DNA of 32,108 nucleotides from a virus: the IMG/VR virus record IMGVR_UViG_3300043466_003046, positions 1-32,108 of that record. The stretch is one strand, 5' to 3'. A program made the translations under genes and the position numbers. The notes under the pieces are model-generated. The model did no database searches and was not told where the DNA came from. It saw only the letters and a list, made by a program, of their open reading frames with translations. Of the stretch, positions 26,640 to 32,108 are shown piece after piece; the first letter of the stretch is position 1, and each line of letters starts with the position of its first letter.

Positions 26640-27623
26640 ATGCAAGTCACCATCAGCGCCGAGGATCTGTTCTCAATCGTCGAGAGCATGAGGGCAGAGC
26701 TCAGCGCCCGTCCCGCGAAAGCGCCGGTCGTGTATCCTGCCGAGATCACCAAGCCGATGCTTGCCAGTCGCTGCGATGAACATGAGGAGTTGGCGTTTCC
26801 CGTGCTCGCCACGCCGAAGCTCGACGGCATCCGCTGCTTGAAGGTTGGCGGTCGCGCTCTGACCCGTTCATTCCTCCCTATTCCCAATCGCTTTGTGCGC
26901 GAATGGATCGAGGCCAATCTGCCTGATGGCGTGGACGGCGAGTTGATGCTGCGCGGCGGCACATTCAGCGAGACGACCAGCGCGATCGGTTCCAGCGATG
27001 GCGAGCCCGATTTCGTTTTCCATGTCTTCGACTATGTGCAGACCTCGACCGGCACGCCGTACAGCGAGCGCATCAAGGCGCTGGCGGCGCTTCCAGATTC
27101 CGATCGGGTCGTGAAGGTGCTGCCTGTGGAAGTCCAAGGCACCGACGATCTCGCTGCCTATGTACAGACCTGCTTGGCCGAAGGCTATGAGGGCGTGATG
27201 GTTCGCACGCCTGATTCACCTTACAAGTGCGGGCGCTCGACCGTGAAGCAAGGATACCTTCTCAAGATCAAGCGCTTTGAGGATGCCGAGGCGGTGGTGG
27301 TCTCCACTTACGAAGGCATGACCAACCAAAACGCGGCAGTCCAAGACGCCTTTGGAAATACCAAGCGCGGACTTTCCAAGGCTGGCATGGTCGGACGCGG
27401 CGAGCTCGGTGGCTTCGTGGTTCGTAACCTCTCGACCGGCGTGAAGTTCCGGTTGGCGTACAATCACAACGCAGGCGGCATTGACCGCGTGAACCTGTGG
27501 GAAAACCGCGACAGCCTTGTCGGCAAGATCGTGAAGTTCAGCCATCAACCGAGCGGGGCAAAACAAGCTCCACGTTTTCCGGTGTTCATCGGATTCCGCG
27601 AGACCTGGGATATGAGCGCATGA
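26640..27623 (+). CDS. ATP-dependent DNA ligase, T7-like
   Basis: The 327-residue enzyme has all motifs of ATP-dependent ligases in order: ATPKLDGIRCL (adenylated Lys60), DGELML at 99-104, FHVFDYV near 127, EGVMVR at 184-189, and YLLKIKRF near 206. A C-terminal OB fold follows, with GKIVKFSHQPSG and RFPVFIGFRE. It is slightly shorter than T7 ligase (359 aa). It would seal nicks in replicating or recombining phage DNA or in the circle after infection. It is encoded on the strand opposite to the structural genes, between the large terminase and the head genes. That location, with its own promoter, marks a moron-type insertion. Confidence 0.93.
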   Translation: MQVTISAEDLFSIVESMRAELSARPAKAPVVYPAEITKPMLASRCDEHEELAFPVLATPKLDGIRCLKVGGRALTRSFLPIPNRFVREWIEANLPDGVDGELMLRGGTFSETTSAIGSSDGEPDFVFHVFDYVQTSTGTPYSERIKALAALPDSDRVVKVLPVEVQGTDDLAAYVQTCLAEGYEGVMVRTPDSPYKCGRSTVKQGYLLKIKRFEDAEAVVVSTYEGMTNQNAAVQDAFGNTKRGLSKAGMVGRGELGGFVVRNLSTGVKFRLAYNHNAGGIDRVNLWENRDSLVGKIVKFSHQPSGAKQAPRFPVFIGFRETWDMSA

Positions 27624-27808
27624 AATCTATGAAAAAGAAAGAAACCAGAGGCGGCGCTCGCGAAGGTGCAGGACGACCGGCAGGAAAAACGCGCGTGACG
27701 ATCGCGCTGTCGATCTCGCATGAGGCGAACGCAAAGCTTCGCAGCGTGGCCAAAAAAAAATCCGCCAGCATTTCCAGCGTGGCGGATGAGTTGTTTCGGG
27801 ACTTGTAA
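27620..27808 (+). CDS. Small RHH-like DNA-binding protein coupled to ligase
   Basis: The 62-residue protein starts MKSMKKKETRGGAREGAGRP, a strong basic N-terminal signature (GGAREGAGRP) common in small ribbon-helix-helix and antitoxin-like proteins. Then comes TRVTIALSISHEANAKLRSV, which fits the strand and helix of RHH proteins. Its ATG overlaps the ligase stop as ATGA, so it is coupled. It could autoregulate the ligase or bind DNA alongside it. No toxin partner is visible. Confidence 0.7.
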   Translation: MKSMKKKETRGGAREGAGRPAGKTRVTIALSISHEANAKLRSVAKKKSASISSVADELFRDL

Positions 27809-27823
27809 GCGCTGCTTACCAGT

Positions 27824-29533
27824 TCAAGCGTTTTTCAAAATGTGCCATGCGATGTGGCAGAGTTTGAGTGCGTCCATGAAGTGATCGTCTCGGACATCTT
27901 TCCAAACATAGACTTGGCCGCTCGGAGTCTTGCGCGGGACGAGCTTTTGCCCGCTCAGTCCGGAGATAAACTCGGTGGTGACTTTCTTCGGGATCTTGAG
28001 CTCGGGCTTTTGGTCCTTGATCCGGTCGATGAAAAGCTCGGTCTTGATCGCGTGGTCAACATAGGTGTAGAGCACGACGCCGGGAAAGTTATCGATCGTA
28101 GTGCGGCTGATCCGCGTGCCGAAGGTGACATTCGCGCCTTTTGCCGGGTGGAAGAATCCGCCCGACTCTTGGCAGGTGGCATAGACGCGGAAGGTCGCAA
28201 AGCCGGAGTCGATCAGACCGCACTCGGGTTTCACGATACCGCCGCTCGGTGTAGCATAGGACCGCAGTGGTGGATCGCGGAGAAGGTCTTCGACTGATAG
28301 AGTGGTGCCGTAGTCGAGGACATAGGATGATCCATCGGCAGCGAAGGCGGTGGTGACCCAGTGCTGTTTCTCTTGCCCGACATCAGCGCAGGTGACGACA
28401 TGTGCGGGTTCGTCGATCGGGCAGGTGCCGACTTCGTAGCTGCCGGCAAGGCCGAGGATCTTGGCATCGCCGATGCTGGTCTCGACCTGCTCCCACGGCA
28501 GGGCCATGGTGGAGTTCGTAAAATCTTGCAGGCCGTTGAGGGTTTCCGAGTCGCGGAGGAACTTGACCGCCAGCGCGCCGAAGGTGCAGGACCGCCATGG
28601 GGCGTAAAGTGAATTGAGGTGAAATGAGCGAAAGCCCTTTTGCGCGGATTCATTGGTGCATTGCCATTTCCCCTGCTGGATCATTTCCATTTTCTGCCCG
28701 TCGTTGATCGAGCCTTTGCAGTGCTGGCATTCGTAGCGCGCGGATTCTTCGACCTGCGACATGTTCCACTTGCCGTCGGCCTTAGCCTCGCGGTCCCACT
28801 TCACTTGCTCCCAGAGTAGCTCGATGCGTTCCGCGCAATGCGGGCATGGCAGCATGAATTTTTCCTGCGTGCCTTTGAGGTATTCCTTCCAGATCGGTCC
28901 CTCGGGCGTGGTCGGTGTCGAGGTCTTGACGCGGAGGGCGCCGACGAAACTCTTCGTTCGGTTTTCGGCAAGGTGCAGCGCGCTGGTTTCCTTGTCGGTC
29001 TCGGTGGCGAACTTGTCGACCTCATCGAGCAAGAGCAGACCGGCGGGGCGGCTGGCAAGGTTGGCCGGTGAGTTGGACCCGACGAAGACAAGCGAGGATC
29101 GGCTGAAGTGTTGCTCGAGGGTTTTGAACCGGTGGCGATCGGCAGGCTTTTGAGCTGAGAGGGTGGCGCTGTCATCGAACAGCGGCATCCATCGCGTTTC
29201 GGAAAATGATCGGGCAAGGCCTTCTGTCGGCATGACCCACACCATCGGCTGCGGCTTGTTGCAAATCCGCCACGCGGTCCCTGCTTGGATCATGGTGGTC
29301 TTGCCGGTTTGCGTTCCAAAGACGAGCACGACATCCGTCACATCGATGTCACCGAAGCACTCGAGCGGCTCGCGCAGGTAAGGCGTCATCGAGACGGAAA
29401 AAGCGCCAGGCATTTGCGTCTGACGCTCGGAGAGAATCACTTCGTCACTGCACCAATCCACCACCGACCGGCGATCGATCGGCGCATAGATCGAGCGGAT
29501 GTGCTCGCGCAGGGCTTCGGCGGCGGGAGTCAT
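27824..29533 (-). CDS. terL: Terminase large subunit, GpA family
   Basis: The 569-residue protein matches lambda GpA-type large terminases (PF05876). The ATPase has VFGTQTGKTTMIQ (Walker A, residues 71-83) and LLLLDEVDKF (Walker B, 166-175). A zinc-binding insert has two Cys pairs, CPHC (230-233) and CQHC (269-272). The C-terminal nuclease shows CADVGQEKQHW (Asp384), GLIDSGFAT (Asp442) and a late DDHFMDALKL acid pair. It pumps and cuts DNA with the small subunit, portal and gpW-like protein. It is slightly shorter than lambda GpA (641 aa). It overlaps TerS by 4 nt. Confidence 0.95.
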   Translation of the reverse strand: MTPAAEALREHIRSIYAPIDRRSVVDWCSDEVILSERQTQMPGAFSVSMTPYLREPLECFGDIDVTDVVLVFGTQTGKTTMIQAGTAWRICNKPQPMVWVMPTEGLARSFSETRWMPLFDDSATLSAQKPADRHRFKTLEQHFSRSSLVFVGSNSPANLASRPAGLLLLDEVDKFATETDKETSALHLAENRTKSFVGALRVKTSTPTTPEGPIWKEYLKGTQEKFMLPCPHCAERIELLWEQVKWDREAKADGKWNMSQVEESARYECQHCKGSINDGQKMEMIQQGKWQCTNESAQKGFRSFHLNSLYAPWRSCTFGALAVKFLRDSETLNGLQDFTNSTMALPWEQVETSIGDAKILGLAGSYEVGTCPIDEPAHVVTCADVGQEKQHWVTTAFAADGSSYVLDYGTTLSVEDLLRDPPLRSYATPSGGIVKPECGLIDSGFATFRVYATCQESGGFFHPAKGANVTFGTRISRTTIDNFPGVVLYTYVDHAIKTELFIDRIKDQKPELKIPKKVTTEFISGLSGQKLVPRKTPSGQVYVWKDVRDDHFMDALKLCHIAWHILKNA

Positions 29534-30138
29534 AGGGTTTTGCGAATGACTTCAGTCAGAGAATCACACCACTCGGAAAGCGCGGCCTCGATGGCCTTTT
29601 GCGGTTGGCCGAACAAGCGAGGCGCGAGGCTTTTCGGCATCACTTCCAACATTTGTTTGGCGGCCACATGCGGTCGACCGGCGATCTCCTTGGCCTCGTC
29701 GAAGTAGAGCAGAATCCCCTCCGCGCGTTGCCATTCCTTGAAGTCGCGTTCGGCTTTGTGGCGGTTGTTCCTGGCGGCGATGTAAATCGAGTTCGCCTTG
29801 CGAATGTCCTCGATCGATCCGCCGTTCCGTTTGCAGAGCACAAGCTCGTTGTAGCCGACCTTCTCCGCCAACCTCGCCCGGCGAAGCGACTGGCGCGGGG
29901 TGTTGTCATCGTCGTCAGGCTCGGGTGCGTCATGCGCTTGGGCTGTGACCGGCTGGGGCTTGGCGACCGGCGGCGGGGCGTCCATCACCTTTTTGTTCTT
30001 CCGGGGCTTTGGCTTCGCGTTCACCTCACGCCACGCCTGCGCCGCATCCACCGAAGTGGTCGGCATCCCCTTCTTCACGAGCCGCGAAACGAGACCTTTG
30101 TCGATCTCGAGGGCTTTGCTCAGTTCAGTGATCCCCAT
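29530..30138 (-). CDS. terS: Terminase small subunit, Nu1-like
   Basis: The 202-residue protein starts with a winged-helix/HTH domain (MGITELSKALEIDKGLVSRL), followed by a Pro-rich linker (PPPVAKPQPVTAQAHDAPEP). The C-terminal helical domain (ARNNRHKAERDFKEWQRAEG) would oligomerise and bind TerL. This matches the lambda gpNu1 design of specific cos binding by an N-terminal wHTH. It lies directly upstream of terL with an ATGA overlap. Assignment by domain order and position. Confidence 0.82.
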   Translation of the reverse strand: MGITELSKALEIDKGLVSRLVKKGMPTTSVDAAQAWREVNAKPKPRKNKKVMDAPPPVAKPQPVTAQAHDAPEPDDDDNTPRQSLRRARLAEKVGYNELVLCKRNGGSIEDIRKANSIYIAARNNRHKAERDFKEWQRAEGILLYFDEAKEIAGRPHVAAKQMLEVMPKSLAPRLFGQPQKAIEAALSEWCDSLTEVIRKTL

Positions 30139-30142
30139 GGCG

Positions 30143-30168
30143 AAGTCAACAAAGGCTCAAAAGTCAAC
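30143..30168 (-). repeat. Short direct repeats upstream of the small terminase
   Basis: GTTGACTT occurs twice, 18 bp apart (30161-30168 and 30143-30150 on the minus strand), just before the terS ATG in a 114-bp gap. They may bind a late regulator or lie in the packaging/cos region, as cos sits beside the small-terminase gene in lambda. A 10-bp palindrome AACGATCGTT is also in this gap. No clear -10 box was found. Confidence 0.35.
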
Positions 30169-30252
30169 ACTCAGACAACTGACGAGAGTGGCCCAACACC
30201 AAATGAGCGCTCGCGCGTAGGAGACTCCCTAAATTTTTTCGAACGATCGTTT

Positions 30253-30681
30253 TCATTTCCCGAGAAGTTCGCGGATGCGTTTCGCTTGTTGCTCCATCGG
30301 CTCGAGAAGATCCAACGCTCGTTTGAGTCGGTCGTCATCCCATGTCTCGACCTCGCCGCTCATCTTGCGCTGCCAGAGCACGAAGGACTGATGGACGCCT
30401 TCGATGGTGACGATCGCCCTCGACTTGTCGGCAGGGTTTAGCGGCTCGGGCTTCACCGGTTCGGGTAGGCCGAGGCCAAGCTCGAGCTGCACCTCGGTCT
30501 CTGCCACATAGTCGACGCCCCATCGATCGGAGGCGAACGAGCGGGACTGGCTGAGCCACTTGGCTGCGGACTTCTTGCAGACCAGTAGGCTGCGGTGGAT
30601 CTCCTCCCATTGTGACTGGGTGGTGTCGGTTGGGATGCTCAGCTCCTTGAGGCCGAGCATGTTGGTGTCGATGATGTTCAT
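30253..30681 (-). CDS. Protein of unknown function upstream of terminase
   Basis: A 142-residue protein beginning MNIIDTNMLGLKELSIPTDT. It has helical segments (QWEEIHRSLLVCKKSAAKWL and RLKRALDLLEPMEQQAKRIR) around a Pro-rich middle (LPEPVKPEPLNPADKSRAIV). No HTH or enzyme motif is recognised. It lies between the HTH gene and the small terminase, so it may join late control or replication. The ATG comes 6 nt after the upstream stop. Confidence 0.6.
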   Translation of the reverse strand: MNIIDTNMLGLKELSIPTDTTQSQWEEIHRSLLVCKKSAAKWLSQSRSFASDRWGVDYVAETEVQLELGLGLPEPVKPEPLNPADKSRAIVTIEGVHQSFVLWQRKMSGEVETWDDDRLKRALDLLEPMEQQAKRIRELLGK

Positions 30682-30687
30682 TGGTTT

Positions 30688-31167
30688 CTACTTTGTGGAT
30701 GTGAGCCGGGCGCGGGCTGCGGCCTTGGCTTTGGTAAATGGGTCGGTTGCTTTCGCTTTGTAGGTCTCGCGGGTTGAGTTCGCTTTGCGGTACTTGGTGC
30801 AGTCGAAGTTGGAATCATTGCCGCTCAGGATGTCACGGATGCCGACGACATAGTGTGAGATCAGCGCGCGTGTGACGCCAAGCTCTCGGGCGATCTCTGC
30901 CTGGGATTTCTTGCCGTTGAGCTGATCAAGGCCGGATGCCAGGGCGAGGGCGTGAATGGTGGCTGGGAGGTTGTTGGACTGAAGTAGCAAACCGATGACT
31001 CGAGCGAGGATGAGCGACTGGTTTCGGATGACAGCATCCTCCCGCATCTTGATGATCTTGCGGGCGGTGAATAGGCTGACGCCGAGGTCATCCGCGATGA
31101 TCTCCTCCTCCGTGTCGATGAGGGCGGCCATGTCGGGCGTGTAGCTCGCTTGGTTGTCGTGCAGCAT
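30688..31167 (-). CDS. HTH protein, possible late-gene regulator
   Basis: The 159-residue protein has a helix-turn-helix near residue 90-115: KSQAEIARELGVTRALISHY. An N-terminal helical segment also looks DNA-binding (ADDLGVSLFTARKIIKMRE). The C-terminus is basic (KATDPFTKAKAAARARL). It is the last regulatory-looking gene before the small terminase and follows the replication initiator, as late activators (for example Q-type) often do. The role as a late regulator is inference; HTH is the visible part. Confidence 0.65.
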   Translation of the reverse strand: MLHDNQASYTPDMAALIDTEEEIIADDLGVSLFTARKIIKMREDAVIRNQSLILARVIGLLLQSNNLPATIHALALASGLDQLNGKKSQAEIARELGVTRALISHYVVGIRDILSGNDSNFDCTKYRKANSTRETYKAKATDPFTKAKAAARARLTSTK

Positions 31168-31215
31168 TCACATCCCATTTGTGGGGTTTGTTTGTAATCC
31201 GCAAAAGGTTTCATC

Positions 31216-32106
31216 CTAGGATTGCATTTTCTTCTTTTTGATAGGATCGAAGAACTCGGCGAGTTCCTCCCGGCTGATGGTTGGTCTCGATGAGACCGGC
31301 ATCGGGATCGTGTTCGGCGGTGGGCGTGATGCCTCTTGTTTCTTCCTCCAAGCGGAGGCGTGAGTCCAAACATCGGATGGGTTTTCGAGAAACTTTGTCC
31401 GGCTTCGAGGTTGCCATGCTGGGACACCATTCGGGATCTTGGCGTAAAGGTAATCCTTCATCGTTTGCCATTGGGCCGCTGTTAGCTCAGAAAGGCACCG
31501 TGACGCCTCCGAAAGAAGTTTTTGCTCTGTGTATGCCAAAGGCAACTCCCAGCCGCTCCTGAGCGATCTGACGCGCTTTTCAAGATCGAGCATCGATTGG
31601 GCATTTGCGGTGGGCATGTTCTCGGCATAAAAATCCTCCGCGCTCTCGCTCGCTTCGCTTTGGGGGGTAGGGGGGAGTATTCCTTTCTCTTCCTTTCCTT
31701 TCCTTTCCGTTGAAGGGGGGCTTGAAGGGAGGGTTGAAGGGGGGCTTGAACTGTCCTGTTTTTCCTTGGATTTTGCAGCGTTTTCCGCGCGCTTCTTTCC
31801 TCCCCTCGCACCGCTCTCGCGCATCTTTTGAATCTCCTCCTGCTTCTCTGCCGGGTAGGCCCAGATGGTTAGATTCTCTCCGTCGAATGACCAGAGATCA
31901 CATTGGTCGTCCACCTCGGGCTTGGTGACGCCGCAGGTTTGTTGCCAGCGGCGATCCTTCCAGCTTGCGCAGTCCGGTATCACTCCTCCGTTCTCCTGCT
32001 CGGCGCAGTAGATCATGAGGTTGAGCCATGTGGCACGCTGGACAGGATCGCAGCCGACATACTCCGGCGAACGAATCACTGATGTTTGTAGGTTCAGCCA
32101 GTTCAT
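31216..32106 (-). CDS. Replication initiator protein with embedded origin
   Basis: The 296-residue protein begins MNWLNLQTSVIRSPEYVGCD...RATWLNLMIYCAEQENGG, the winged-helix start common to phage replication initiator proteins (DnaD/lambda O-like in architecture). A charged low-complexity linker holds SSPPSTLPSSPPSTERKGKE and contains DNA repeats that look like an origin. The C-terminal part (LPLAYTEQKLLSEASRCLSE...) is helical and could contact the host helicase. No helicase or primase gene is present, so the phage must rely on host replication enzymes. The ATG lies in the 127-base overlap, showing that the gene is intact on the circle. Confidence 0.8.
   Translation of the reverse strand: MNWLNLQTSVIRSPEYVGCDPVQRATWLNLMIYCAEQENGGVIPDCASWKDRRWQQTCGVTKPEVDDQCDLWSFDGENLTIWAYPAEKQEEIQKMRESGARGGKKRAENAAKSKEKQDSSSPPSTLPSSPPSTERKGKEEKGILPPTPQSEASESAEDFYAENMPTANAQSMLDLEKRVRSLRSGWELPLAYTEQKLLSEASRCLSELTAAQWQTMKDYLYAKIPNGVPAWQPRSRTKFLENPSDVWTHASAWRKKQEASRPPPNTIPMPVSSRPTISREELAEFFDPIKKKKMQS
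31661..31757. other. Candidate replication origin: 12-bp iterons beside a pyrimidine tract
   Basis: Units of 12 bp start with TTGAA at 31710, 31722, 31734 and 31746 (TTGAAGGGGGGC, TTGAAGGGAGGG, TTGAAGGGGGGC, TTGAACTGTCCT). The flank 31678-31709 is a pure pyrimidine run on the plus strand with repeated TCCTT units, and G-runs lie at 31662-31675. Like lambda ori, it lies inside the initiator gene. The 12-bp period also equals four codons, so part of it could be protein-driven. Confidence 0.6.
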
Positions 32107-32108
32107 TG
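31982..32108. repeat. Terminal direct repeat, right copy
   Basis: Identical to 1-127. See the left copy; it indicates a circular molecule and holds the 5' end of the replication initiator gene. Confidence 0.95.

Noticed and set aside
27807-27821. GTAAGCGCTGCTTAC hairpin as terminator of the ligase cassette
   Set aside because: The stem is short and the T-run comes only after 12 unrelated bases; evidence too weak.
1-32108. CRISPR array, toxin-antitoxin pair or known defence system
   Set aside because: No spaced repeats of CRISPR type; the RHH-like gene has no toxin-like partner; no recognised defence nuclease or kinase.

Overview
The window is a complete, circular, temperate siphovirus-type phage genome with a lambda-like head and tail plan. 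The first 127 bases are repeated exactly at the end (1-127 = 31982-32108). This is what an assembler leaves on a circular contig, so the unique genome is about 31,981 bp. The gene that seems to run off the right end is complete there, and its 5' part is duplicated at 1-125. The DNA is GC-rich with local AT-rich tail genes. The host is not shown by the sequence. The integrase C-terminus, a tRNA-Thr-derived attachment core and the scarcity of Shine-Dalgarno sites would fit Verrucomicrobiota or a related group, but this is inference only.

Layout. A divergent control region (6757-6857) carries two ATGGGA...TCCCAT operators. To its right lie a short HTH repressor (6858-7265), a terminator, an attP core matching the 3' half of a tRNA-Thr (7453-7497) and a tyrosine integrase (7578-8642). 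To its left runs a long early set on the minus strand. It holds small regulators, a RecT/Bet annealing protein, a YqaJ-type exonuclease, a RusA resolvase and an SSB-like protein. It continues across the circle junction into a replication initiator (31216-32106) that contains 12-bp iterons, probably the origin. Then come an HTH protein, the terminase small subunit and the terminase large subunit (27824-29533).

Late genes follow, still on the minus strand: gpW-position protein, portal, ClpP-type protease/scaffold, capsid, neck proteins, tail tube, tail chaperones G/GT (with a -1 ribosomal frameshift at A AAA AAC), tape measure, tail tip and host-contact proteins, and an 802-residue collagen-like fibre. 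After these come lysis genes (two small membrane proteins, a lipoprotein-like peptide and an L,D-transpeptidase-like enzyme), a small HExxH protein and a metallophosphoesterase. An ATP-dependent DNA ligase with a small DNA-binding partner (26640-27808) sits on the opposite strand between the large terminase and head genes, like a moron cassette.

The least ordinary feature is how translation seems to start. One early block uses strong Shine-Dalgarno sites. Many other genes have G-poor A/C-rich leaders, and eight late genes carry a TTTGACA-type element, seven of them 13-16 nt before the start codon. This resembles the start-associated sequences of some mycobacteriophages, but the sequence is different.
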